Positions 56,691 through 64,000 of a stretch of DNA of 64,000 nt are shown here, piece by piece. The position numbers and the translations under genes are program-made. Origin of the DNA: VAZQ01 sp963840535 (GTDB lineage Bacteria > Pseudomonadota > Alphaproteobacteria > Rhizobiales > Xanthobacteraceae); the NCBI GenBank assembly GCA_963840535.1, contig CAWIZJ010000018.1, positions 1 through 64,000 on the forward strand. Reading direction: 5' to 3'. Positions within the stretch are counted from its first letter, which is position 1; each line of letters starts with the position of its first letter. The notes beneath the pieces are model-generated. The model made no database searches. It saw only the letters and a list, made by a program, of their open reading frames with translations, and was not told the origin of the DNA.

Positions 56691-57449
56691 ATGGAGGAGA
56701 CTATCGTGATCCGGTTCATTCGATGCTGGCTGGCACTTGCGGTGTTGGTCCTGTTCCCGACACCTTTCGCGTTGGCTGCGGAGCAGGTCGATCTTCTTCT
56801 CGTGCTGTCCTCCGACGTCTCCCGCAGCGTGGATCAACCGAAGTTTCAGCTGCAGCGGGAGGGCTACGCTTCGGCGATCTCGGACCCACATGTGCTCGAC
56901 GCCATCAAGTCCGGCCCGCACGGGCGCATTGCCATCTGCTTCATCGAGTGGTCCGGCTTCGGTGCGCAGAAGCTGGTGATCGACTGGACCCTGATCAACG
57001 GGCCGGGGGCGGCACGCAAATTCGGCGATCAGCTCCTGGAGCTGCCGCGCTCGTTCGCAGACCGCACCTCGATCAGCGGCGGCATCGAGTTCGCGGCCGC
57101 CCAACTGGCGCGCGCACCGTTCGAAGGAGGACGCCGCACTATCGACGTCTCCGGCGACGGCACCAACAACGCAGGCCGCGACGTTAAGCTCGCCCGTGAC
57201 GAGGTGGTCGCCAAGGGGGTGGTCATCAATGGCTTGGTGATCCTGAGCGAGCGGCCGATCCCCTGGAACCCCGAGCACACCAACCCACCCGGCGGGCTGG
57301 AAAAATACTATCGGGACAACGTCATCGGCGGCCCGGGCGCATTCGTGATGGTGGCGGAGAACTTCCAGTCGTTCGGGCGCGCCATCGTAAAGAAGCTGAT
57401 TGCCGAAATCGCATCGCTTTCCGCATCATCGCGCACCCTCGCGCGCTGA
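56691..57449 (+). CDS. DUF1194 protein, periplasmic VWA-like domain
   Basis: The 252-residue protein starts MEETIVIRFIRCWLALAVLV, with a signal peptide ending FALAAE. The mature part begins VDLLLVLSSDVSRSVDQPKF, where DVSRS fits the MIDAS metal motif DxSxS of von Willebrand factor A domains. RTIDVSGDGTNNAGRDVKLA provides the likely second metal loop (DGTNN). DUF1194 proteins are widespread in alphaproteobacteria, but their role is unknown; extracytoplasmic protein binding is a reasonable inference. The start at 56691 follows GGGAGACGATGTC. It is 180 bases upstream of an iron ABC binding-protein gene. Confidence 0.85.
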   Translation: MEETIVIRFIRCWLALAVLVLFPTPFALAAEQVDLLLVLSSDVSRSVDQPKFQLQREGYASAISDPHVLDAIKSGPHGRIAICFIEWSGFGAQKLVIDWTLINGPGAARKFGDQLLELPRSFADRTSISGGIEFAAAQLARAPFEGGRRTIDVSGDGTNNAGRDVKLARDEVVAKGVVINGLVILSERPIPWNPEHTNPPGGLEKYYRDNVIGGPGAFVMVAENFQSFGRAIVKKLIAEIASLSASSRTLAR

Positions 57450-57546
57450 TCCACCGGGCCGCACGTCGATATGACGCGATCGAGCTTGCGGGCTGCAAGC
57501 GGCGGTTTTCGAACGCTTTCAGACAACGGATACCCTGGAACGTTTC

Positions 57547-57562
57547 TAAGTTATTGAACTTA
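57547..57562. promoter_or_regulatory. AT-rich palindrome upstream of the iron ABC gene (operator candidate)
   Basis: TAAGTT and AACTTA form a perfect 6-bp inverted repeat around ATTG. It is about 67 bases before the ATG and 11 bases before a TTGACG (57574-57579), a possible -35. The AT content is unlike the surroundings. It does not match the Irr or RirA consensus that I know. Confidence 0.4.
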
Positions 57563-57628
57563 CGTGTAATTCAGTTGACGCCGGCAGCATTGGCCCCTAC
57601 CTCAGAGCCACGCGTCGAGGTGGAGGAA

Positions 57629-58663
57629 ATGGCAATGAATATCACAGGCGTTCTCGCGCGCGCTGCCATTGGCGCCGGCGCAATCGTTGCAGCTGCCGGG
57701 TGTGCGCTTGCCCAAGCCGGTGAGGTCAACGTTTATACCTATCGAGAGAGCAAGCTCATCCAACCGCTGTTCGATGCCTTCACCAAGGACACGGGCATCA
57801 AGGTCAACGTCATTTCCGCAAGCTCGGGCCTCGAGCAGCGCATCAAGACCGAGGGGGCCAACAGCCCGGCTGACGTGCTGCTCACGGTGGATATCGGCCG
57901 CCTGGAAGACGCGGTGCAGGCCGGCATCACGCAGCCGATGAAATCGGACTTGCTCGACAAGTCGGTTCCGGCGCAATTCCGCGATCCCGAAGGGCATTGG
58001 TACGGCGTCTCGATGCGTGCGCGCGTGGTCTATGCCTCCAAGGCACGCGTCCAGCAGAACGCCATTACCTACGAAGAGCTCGCCGATCCGAAGTGGAAGG
58101 GCAAGATCTGCATCCGCTCCGGCCAACATATCTACAACAACGCGCTGTTCGCCGCAGTCATCGCCAAGCTGGGCACAGCCAAGGCCGAAGAATGGCTGAG
58201 GGGACTCAAGGCCAACCTTGCGCAGAAGCCTTCGGGGGGTGACCGCGAGACCGCGCGCGACGTCGCCGCCGGCAAGTGCGATCTCGGTATTGGCAACACC
58301 TACTACTGGGCGCTGATGCACGACAAGGAGGCCGACAAGAAGGCCTGGGCAGAAGCCACCAAGGTCATCCTGCCGACCTTCCAGGGCGGCGGCACCCACG
58401 TGAACCTCTCGGGCGTGACGCTCGCCAAGTACGCTCCCAACACGGCCAACGCCATGAAGCTGATCGAATGGCTGGTGGGCGACAAAGCGCAGCACATGTA
58501 TGCCGACATGAACTATGAGTATCCGATACGCGCCAGCATCGCGATCAATCCGACCATTGCAGGTTACGGACCGCTGAGCTCCAACTCGATGCCTATCTCC
58601 AAGATCGCCGAGCACAAGAAGGCGGCAGCGAACCTGGTGGACAGGATCGGGTTCGATAACTGA
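57629..58663 (+). CDS. Ferric-iron ABC transporter substrate-binding protein (FbpA-like)
   Basis: The 344-residue protein starts MAMNITGVLARAAIGAGAIV with a signal peptide ending CALAQA, after GGAGGAAATG-type ribosome-binding sequence. The mature part begins GEVNVYTYRESKLIQPLFDA and includes GIGNTYYWALMHDKEADKKA, with the Tyr pair that binds ferric ion in FbpA proteins, and KWKGKICIRSGQHIYNNALF. It is a periplasmic family 1 extracellular solute-binding protein. Its partner permease follows at 157 bases. The iron specificity is inferred from the Tyr pair and the permease; the ATPase is missing from the locus. Confidence 0.88.
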   Translation: MAMNITGVLARAAIGAGAIVAAAGCALAQAGEVNVYTYRESKLIQPLFDAFTKDTGIKVNVISASSGLEQRIKTEGANSPADVLLTVDIGRLEDAVQAGITQPMKSDLLDKSVPAQFRDPEGHWYGVSMRARVVYASKARVQQNAITYEELADPKWKGKICIRSGQHIYNNALFAAVIAKLGTAKAEEWLRGLKANLAQKPSGGDRETARDVAAGKCDLGIGNTYYWALMHDKEADKKAWAEATKVILPTFQGGGTHVNLSGVTLAKYAPNTANAMKLIEWLVGDKAQHMYADMNYEYPIRASIAINPTIAGYGPLSSNSMPISKIAEHKKAAANLVDRIGFDN

Positions 58664-58820
58664 CCGGTTGACGATTCGGGCGATTCGACCACTCGACGAT
58701 GCCGATCTCGCACAAGCTCGAGATTGGCCGGCTGCGAGACCCGCCATGCCCATCTTCCCGCCACTGGCGGCGGGGCGAAAGGAAGGATATTCCTGACGAC
58801 AAGGCGCAACAGAGCCTCAG

Positions 58821-60539
58821 ATGATCGCTGCCGGGTCCGCGGGCCGGCCATCTCCGGATCGGTGGCCGGTCCGTTCTCATTCTGCTTGGCAAATCGCGCC
58901 GGCTGCCGTCGGCGCGATCGCGGCGGTGTCGGCGCTGCTCGTGCTCGCGCCGTTCATGGGCCTGATTTTCGTCGCTCTCGGAGAGACCGGCGATCTCTGG
59001 GGCCACTTGGCGCGCTATGTGATCCCGACGGCACTCGAGCAAACCGTATTGCTCCTCGCCGGCGTTGCCGCCGTCACGATTATCCTGGGCGTCGGCACGG
59101 CCTGGGCGGTCACCGCCTTTGATTTTCCGGGCCGCGATACACTGGCTTGGCTGCTGCCACTGCCTCTCGCGATCCCGACCTACATCGTGGCCTACGTCTA
59201 TGTGGATATCCTCGACGCGCTCGGACCCGTGCAAACGGCATTGCGCGCATTGTTCGGTTGGCAATCCGTCGCCGACTATTGGTTTCCTGACGTGCGCTCG
59301 CTCGGAGGCGCAATCATCGTTATCGGTCTGGTGCTGTACCCCTACGTCTATCTCGCGGCGCGCGCGATGTTCCAGACCCAGGGCACGCTGTTCACCGAAG
59401 CCGCACGAATACTCGGTGCCCGACCGTTGGAGCTGGCGCGGCGGATCACCCTGCCGCTGGCGCGCCCGGCCATTGCCATCGGAGTCGCGCTGGCCCTGCT
59501 CGAGACGTTGAACGACATCGGCGCGAGTGAGTATCTCGGCGTGCAGACCTTGACGCTGGCGATCTTCACCACCTGGCTCAATCGTGGAAGTCTTGCGGGC
59601 GCAGCGCAGTTGGCGTGTCTGGTGCTGTTGATCGTGGCGGCGCTGATCGGCCTCGAGCGTTTCGGCCGGCGGAGGGTGGACGTCGCCGTCTCGGTGCAGG
59701 ACGCCCGCATCGCGTCGCGAATGACGCTTCGCGCCCCGGTGCGATGGATCGTGCCGATGGCTTGCGGCGTTCCGGTCCTCTTCGGCTTCCTGCTTCCGGC
59801 GGGATACCTCGCTCGCGAGGTGATCGTCCGCGGCCTCCTGGTGGGCTTCGACACCGACCTGTTCCGTCACGCAATCACGACCATCACACTCGCATCCACC
59901 GCCACCGCTATGACGCTGCTGTTGGGATTTTCCTCGGTGGCGGCACTGCGGCACTTGAGGCACCCCTTGATCGCGGCCAGCGTGAACGTGGCTGCAATCG
60001 GGTATGCCGTGCCGGGCGCGGTGCTGGCACTGGGGCTGTTGTCGCCGCTCGTGCTCGCGGACGAGGGCATCAATGCCCTGCTCGGGGTCGCCGGCGCAAA
60101 CGGCGTCGGGCTCGTGCTGGCGGGCTCGTCGGCAGCCGTGGCCATCGCCTATGTCATCCGCTTCCTCGCCATCGCGATCGGATTCGCGCAAGCTGGATTC
60201 GCTCACATCTCGCAGGAGTTCGATGAGGTGGCACGCATGCTGGGCGCGGGACCGGCGAAACTGATGCGCACCATTCATCTGCCGCTCGCCCGGCCCGCCA
60301 TCCTGGGAGCCGCGCTCCTCATCTTCGTCGATTGCCTCAAGGAGCTGCCGGCGACGCTGCTGTTGCGCCCGCTCAACGTCGAGACGCTCTCGACTTACAT
60401 CTACCAGTTCGCGACCCGCGGCAATTTCGAGGAGGGTTCCCTGGCCGCCCTCATCATCGTGGCTTTCGGCGTCCTCCCGGTCATCCTGATGAGCCGGTAT
60501 TCGGACATGGCGACCATGATCGGGCGCGGAGAGAACTGA
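58821..60539 (+). CDS. Two-domain ferric ABC permease (FbpB-like)
   Basis: The 572-residue permease is a fused double BPD_transp_1 protein of about 12 helices. Two EAA loops are present: EAARILGARPLELARRITLP near residue 200 and DEVARMLGAGPAKLMRTIHL near 475. The N-terminal half has YVIPTALEQTVLLLAGVAAV and the C-terminal FRHAITTITLASTATAMTLL. It should form the membrane channel for the binding protein upstream. No ATPase gene (fbpC) follows; the next genes are CoA-transferase subunits. The ATG at 58821 is the first in frame. Confidence 0.9.
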   Translation: MIAAGSAGRPSPDRWPVRSHSAWQIAPAAVGAIAAVSALLVLAPFMGLIFVALGETGDLWGHLARYVIPTALEQTVLLLAGVAAVTIILGVGTAWAVTAFDFPGRDTLAWLLPLPLAIPTYIVAYVYVDILDALGPVQTALRALFGWQSVADYWFPDVRSLGGAIIVIGLVLYPYVYLAARAMFQTQGTLFTEAARILGARPLELARRITLPLARPAIAIGVALALLETLNDIGASEYLGVQTLTLAIFTTWLNRGSLAGAAQLACLVLLIVAALIGLERFGRRRVDVAVSVQDARIASRMTLRAPVRWIVPMACGVPVLFGFLLPAGYLAREVIVRGLLVGFDTDLFRHAITTITLASTATAMTLLLGFSSVAALRHLRHPLIAASVNVAAIGYAVPGAVLALGLLSPLVLADEGINALLGVAGANGVGLVLAGSSAAVAIAYVIRFLAIAIGFAQAGFAHISQEFDEVARMLGAGPAKLMRTIHLPLARPAILGAALLIFVDCLKELPATLLLRPLNVETLSTYIYQFATRGNFEEGSLAALIIVAFGVLPVILMSRYSDMATMIGRGEN

Positions 60540-60670
60540 GCGGGTTGCCGGCGAGACCACATCGCTGCGATTGTTGCGGGCTTTGCCGCAGCGCGGTAGA
60601 AAATTTCGGCAGCTGACGGTCCGAGGCCCTCGTGCCTTGCGCCGTCGGTCCAAATCCAAGCGGGGCGCAC

Positions 60671-61402
60671 ATGAAGAAGGTCTATCCCGACGCCAAGGCC
60701 GCACTCGCCGGCCTGTTGCAGGACGGCATGCTGATCATGGCCGGCGGCTTCGGGCTTTGCGGCATCCCCGAAACATTGATCCGGGCCATCCGCGAGTCCG
60801 GCGTCAAGAATCTGACTGTCGTCTCCAACAATGCCGGGATTGACGGCGTCGGTCTCGGCATTCTGCTGGACAGCAAGCAGATCAAGAAAATGGTCTCGTC
60901 CTATGTCGGGGAGAACAAGACCTTCGCGCAGCAATACCTTGCGGGCGAGCTCGAGATCGAATTCAACCCGCAGGGCACGCTCGCCGAGCGCATCCGGGCC
61001 GGCGGCGCCGGGATCCCCGCCTTCTTCACAAGGACCGGCGCTGGCACGCTGATCGCCGAGGGCAAGGAGGAACGCGAGTTCGACGGCGCGCGCTATGTCA
61101 TGGAGCGCGGGCTGATCGCCGATCTCTCCATAGTGCACGCCTGGAAGGGCGATACCGAAGGCAACCTAGTCTACCGCAAGACCGCGCGCAACTTCAATCC
61201 AATGATAGCGACTGCTGGCAAGGTGACCGTAGCCGAGGTCGAGCATCTGGTCGAACCCGGCGCAATCGATCCCGACCACATCGTCACGTCCGGCGTATTC
61301 GTGAAGCGCATCGTGCATGTGCCCAATGCGACGAAGCACATCGAACAGCGCACGACCCGCAAACGCGCAAGCGCGACCGCACCAGCAAAGGAGAAACTCT
61401 GA
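60671..61402 (+). CDS. 3-oxoacid CoA-transferase, subunit A
   Basis: This 243-residue alpha subunit has the family start MKKVYPDAKAALAGLLQDGM and the glycine-rich IMAGGFGLCGIPETLIRAIR (family I CoA transferase signature), then NLTVVSNNAGIDGVGLGILL and GGAGIPAFFTRTGAGTLIAE. It moves CoA between succinyl-CoA and acetoacetate or a similar 3-oxoacid, feeding ketone bodies to acetyl-CoA. The stop overlaps the subunit B start by one base (TGATG). The start at 60671 gives the normal N-terminus; the upstream frame is not conserved. Confidence 0.93.
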   Translation: MKKVYPDAKAALAGLLQDGMLIMAGGFGLCGIPETLIRAIRESGVKNLTVVSNNAGIDGVGLGILLDSKQIKKMVSSYVGENKTFAQQYLAGELEIEFNPQGTLAERIRAGGAGIPAFFTRTGAGTLIAEGKEEREFDGARYVMERGLIADLSIVHAWKGDTEGNLVYRKTARNFNPMIATAGKVTVAEVEHLVEPGAIDPDHIVTSGVFVKRIVHVPNATKHIEQRTTRKRASATAPAKEKL

Positions 61403-62049
61403 TGGCCTGGACACGCGAGCAGATGGCCGAGCGCGCCGCGCGGGAATTGCGCGACGGCTTCTACGTCAATCTCGGCATCGGCATCCCGACTCTGGTCTCG
61501 AATTACATCCCGGAAGGAATGAGCGTGCAGCTGCAGAGCGAGAACGGCATGCTGGGGTTCGGTCCCTTCCCCTACGAGGGCGAGGAGGACCCCGATCTGA
61601 TCAATGCCGGCAAGCAGACGATCACTGAGATCCCGACGACCAGCTATTTTTCCTCGGCCGACAGTTTCGCCATGATCCGCGGCGGACACATCGATCTTTC
61701 AATTCTGGGCGCGATGCAAGTTGCGGAGAACGGCGATCTCGCCAACTGGATGATCCCGGGCAAGATGGTGAAAGGCATGGGCGGTGCCATGGACCTCGTG
61801 GCCGGAGTGAAGAAGGTCGTCGTCGTCATGGAGCACTCGGCCAAGAACGAGCCCAAGCTGCTCAAGCGTTGCACCCTGCCGCTGACCGGCGCAAGCGTCG
61901 TCGACATGGTGATCACCGATCTTGGCGTCTTCACCATCGACAAGAAGAGTGGCGACGGCATGACCCTGATCGAGATCGCACCCGATTCGACGCTCGACGA
62001 GATCCGCGGCAAGACCGAGGCCCATTACAACGTTGCGAATTCGCTGTAG
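61402..62049 (+). CDS. 3-oxoacid CoA-transferase, subunit B
   Basis: The 215-residue beta subunit starts MAWTREQMAERAARELRDGF and carries the catalytic Glu47 in LQSENGMLGFGPFP, which forms the covalent glutamyl-CoA. Other conserved pieces are NLGIGIPTLVSNYI, MIRGGHIDLSILGAMQVAEN and GMGGAMDLVAGVKKVVVVME. It pairs with the alpha subunit encoded immediately upstream and is translationally coupled to it. The two together make the heterotetrameric ScoAB-like enzyme. The reading frame is complete. Confidence 0.94.
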   Translation: MAWTREQMAERAARELRDGFYVNLGIGIPTLVSNYIPEGMSVQLQSENGMLGFGPFPYEGEEDPDLINAGKQTITEIPTTSYFSSADSFAMIRGGHIDLSILGAMQVAENGDLANWMIPGKMVKGMGGAMDLVAGVKKVVVVMEHSAKNEPKLLKRCTLPLTGASVVDMVITDLGVFTIDKKSGDGMTLIEIAPDSTLDEIRGKTEAHYNVANSL

Positions 62050-62206
62050 CGTCGATGGGCTGCAGGGAATGGCAAGCCGGCGCAAACGGCCACGAAAGCG
62101 TCACAGAGCGATTGCAAACCTCTAGACGGCGGGGTTGCCAGGATCGCAGCTTCCATTCCCTGTGTAATGCCCCGGCGTCGCCGGTGAGGTACGAGAAAGT
62201 CGGGTC

Positions 62207-64000
62207 GTGATCGCGGCCGTTGGCATGAAGCGCCTTGGAATTGCCGCGGGGGCCATGGCGGTCGTCGCGGTTGGTATTCTGCTGATCCTACCATTTTTGA
62301 TGCCGGCCGAGGCGGTGCGCAACGCCGTCCAAGCGGAAATTCGCGCCGTCACCGGGCTCGATCCGGTGCTGCGGGGCGGCGTCTCGGTGTCACTGTTCCC
62401 GACCGGCACGGTGAGGTTCGAGGACGTCAGTCTCAGCGACAACCGGACCGGTGCGCCGGCGCTCACGGCCGAGCAAGTGGTCGCACGCCTGCGCTTCTTT
62501 CCGTTCCTGATCGGGCGCATCGAGATCGCAGACGTATCGCTCGTTCGCCCCACCATCGCAATCATATTCAACGCAGACCGCAGCTCGAATTGGTCCGGCC
62601 ACATCGAGACGCTGGCGCGCAACCTCAAGCCCAGCCCCGAATTCCACCCCCTCGTTCTCGGAAATCCGGATCGAAGGTGGGACCATCATCCTGCGCGACG
62701 AAGCCTACAGGATCGTCGAGACGCTTTCGGACGTCGATTTCGCGCTGGCTTGGCCGTCGATCTCGAAAAGCTTCGCTGCCACCGGACGGTTCACCTGGAA
62801 CTACAAGCCGATCGACGCCACCTTCAGCTTCACCGATTTCGTGGCAGCGCTGCAGGGGGAGAAGTCCGGACTCAAGATTCAACTCGCTGGGGCACCCTTC
62901 AAGCTCGGCTTCGACGGGTATATCAGCCACCGCCCTACCCTCAAGATGGAGGGGACGCTGGCGGCCGACGCCGTATCGTTGCGAGACACGATGCGATGGG
63001 TCGGCCAACACCCGCCGCCCGGAGGGGGCTTCGGACGCTTCGCGCTCAAGGCCCAGACCAATGTGGTCGGGGGAACGATCTCGCTCTCCGGAGTCAATAT
63101 AGAGGTCGACGGCAATACCGGCGAAGGCGTGCTCACCTTCGACGGACGGCAAACACTGCAAGGGACGCTCGCATCCGAAAAGCTCGATCTGACGCCCTAT
63201 GTGTCGACCGTCCGTCTGCTCACCAGCGGCGAGCGGGGATGGGACAGCAGACCAATTGCCCTTGAGGGCCTCGGGGGCATCGACATCGATCTCAGATTGT
63301 CCGCGGGGCGCGTGAACGTGGCGAATGCCAAGCTCGGGCGAACAGCAATCGCAGCCAATCTTCGGGGCGGCAGCCTGACGGTCGCGGTCGGAGAATCGCA
63401 GGCCTTCGGCGGCGTGGTCAAGGGCACCTTCGGGCTGGCGAAATCCAGGTCGGGTGCGGACTTCAACGCACAGCTACAATTCGCCGACGTCGATCTCGAG
63501 CAATGTCTCGGCGAGATGTTCGGCATTCGAAAGCTAGAGGGCAAAGGCAATCTCGGGTTCGCAATCGAGAGCTCCGGCAGCAGCGTTCATGACCTGACCA
63601 AGGCGTTGAACGGCACGGCGAGCCTCAGCAGCCGCAAAGGCGCAATCACCGGCTTCAATGTCGAGCAATTGCTCCGGCGCATCGAACGAAGGCCCCTTAC
63701 GGGTGGAGGCGAGTTCCGCACCGGCAAAACGCCATACGAGACCTTGCGGGTCAACCTGAAAATCACCCATGGGGTGGCGAGTGTCGAGGACGCCCGCATG
63801 GAAGGCCCCGCGGTCGGTCTGACCCTGAGCGGTTCGGCCTCGGTGCCTGCACGCGAGCTCGATCTGAGGGGAACCGCCAGTTTGCTGTCGAGAATTCTGG
63901 GCACAAGTGCGGCCATATCGGGCTTCGAGCTGCCTTTCATGATCCAGGGTCCCTGGGACGACCCGATCATGCTGCCGGACCCGCAGAGCCGCATTCAACG
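62207..64000 (+). CDS. AsmA-family protein, cut by the window end (one frameshift)
   Basis: The N-terminal membrane anchor is IAAGAMAVVAVGILLILPFL, preceded by a GTG at 62207 or an ATG at 62225 (MKRLGIAAG). After about 145 residues the frame breaks near 62660, and the sequence continues IEGGTIILRDEAYRIVETLS in a third frame to the window end. The C-terminal repeats are AsmA-like: LSAGRVNVANAKLGRTAIAA and FGGVVKGTFGLAKSRSGADF. AsmA proteins are long inner-membrane, periplasm-facing beta-rich proteins implicated in outer-membrane lipid transport or assembly. The 3' end is outside the window. Confidence 0.83.

Noticed and set aside
58593..60704. A 703-codon open frame opposite the ferric permease gene
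   Set aside because: Composition is His/Arg/Gln/Asp-rich without motifs; the permease on the other strand has clear EAA loops and helices.

Overview
The window looks like a chromosomal segment of a GC-rich alphaproteobacterium, most likely Hyphomicrobiales (Rhizobiales) near Xanthobacteraceae/Nitrobacteraceae. This is inferred from the housekeeping gene order (rpoD, dnaG, yqeY, carA, carB, greA, lrp, trxB, lysR), a DnaG without zinc ligands, a tRNA-His with A73 and no encoded G-1, paired phasins, and adjacent PQQ and hopanoid loci. Nothing resembles a phage, plasmid, insertion sequence or CRISPR array.

Layout. 1-5.8 kb holds small catabolic and redox genes (cupin, cytochrome c, redoxin, LLM flavoprotein, hydroxyacid dehydrogenase, DUF393, DUF1330, Bug receptor), nearly all frameshifted. 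6.2-31.3 kb is the housekeeping backbone. It is interrupted by a 6-kb accessory block between dnaG and yqeY (hydrolase, three tandem Bug receptor genes, twin palindromes, oxidoreductase, ceramidase-like membrane protein). A second 5-kb block lies between carA and carB (thioesterase, cupin, GT2, GT39-type glycosyltransferase, methyltransferase). 31.7-37.9 kb carries pqqABCDE followed by a PQQ-type sugar dehydrogenase, a dihaem cytochrome c and a Tat-exported superoxide dismutase. 38-42 kb has an ABC importer without a binding protein, a class II aldolase-family enzyme, a ring-hydroxylase beta-like remnant and a Rieske ferredoxin. 42-53.5 kb is a hopanoid locus: hpnN, hpnH, the operon hpnB-C-D-E-F, and divergent ispA. 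53.5-64 kb contains tRNA-His, two phasins, a tartrate-dehydratase-like enzyme, a DUF1194 protein, a ferric-type ABC binding protein and permease without an ATPase, both CoA-transferase subunits, and an AsmA-like protein cut by the window end.

How the genes cooperate. IspA makes farnesyl diphosphate; HpnD, HpnC and HpnE turn it into squalene; HpnF (SHC) cyclises it to hopene; HpnH adds the adenosyl side chain; HpnN moves hopanoids to the outer membrane. PqqA-E make the cofactor for the adjacent periplasmic dehydrogenase, whose electrons could go to the adjacent dihaem cytochrome. carA and carB encode the two subunits of one enzyme although they lie about 5 kb apart.

Caution. At least 17 genes, including dnaG, carB, shc and hpnN, need one or more single-base frame corrections, and the first 5.8 kb is the worst part. 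Because essential genes are hit and the conserved sequence resumes after each break, I read most of these as sequencing or assembly indels, not pseudogenes. Coordinates of such genes span all the frames.
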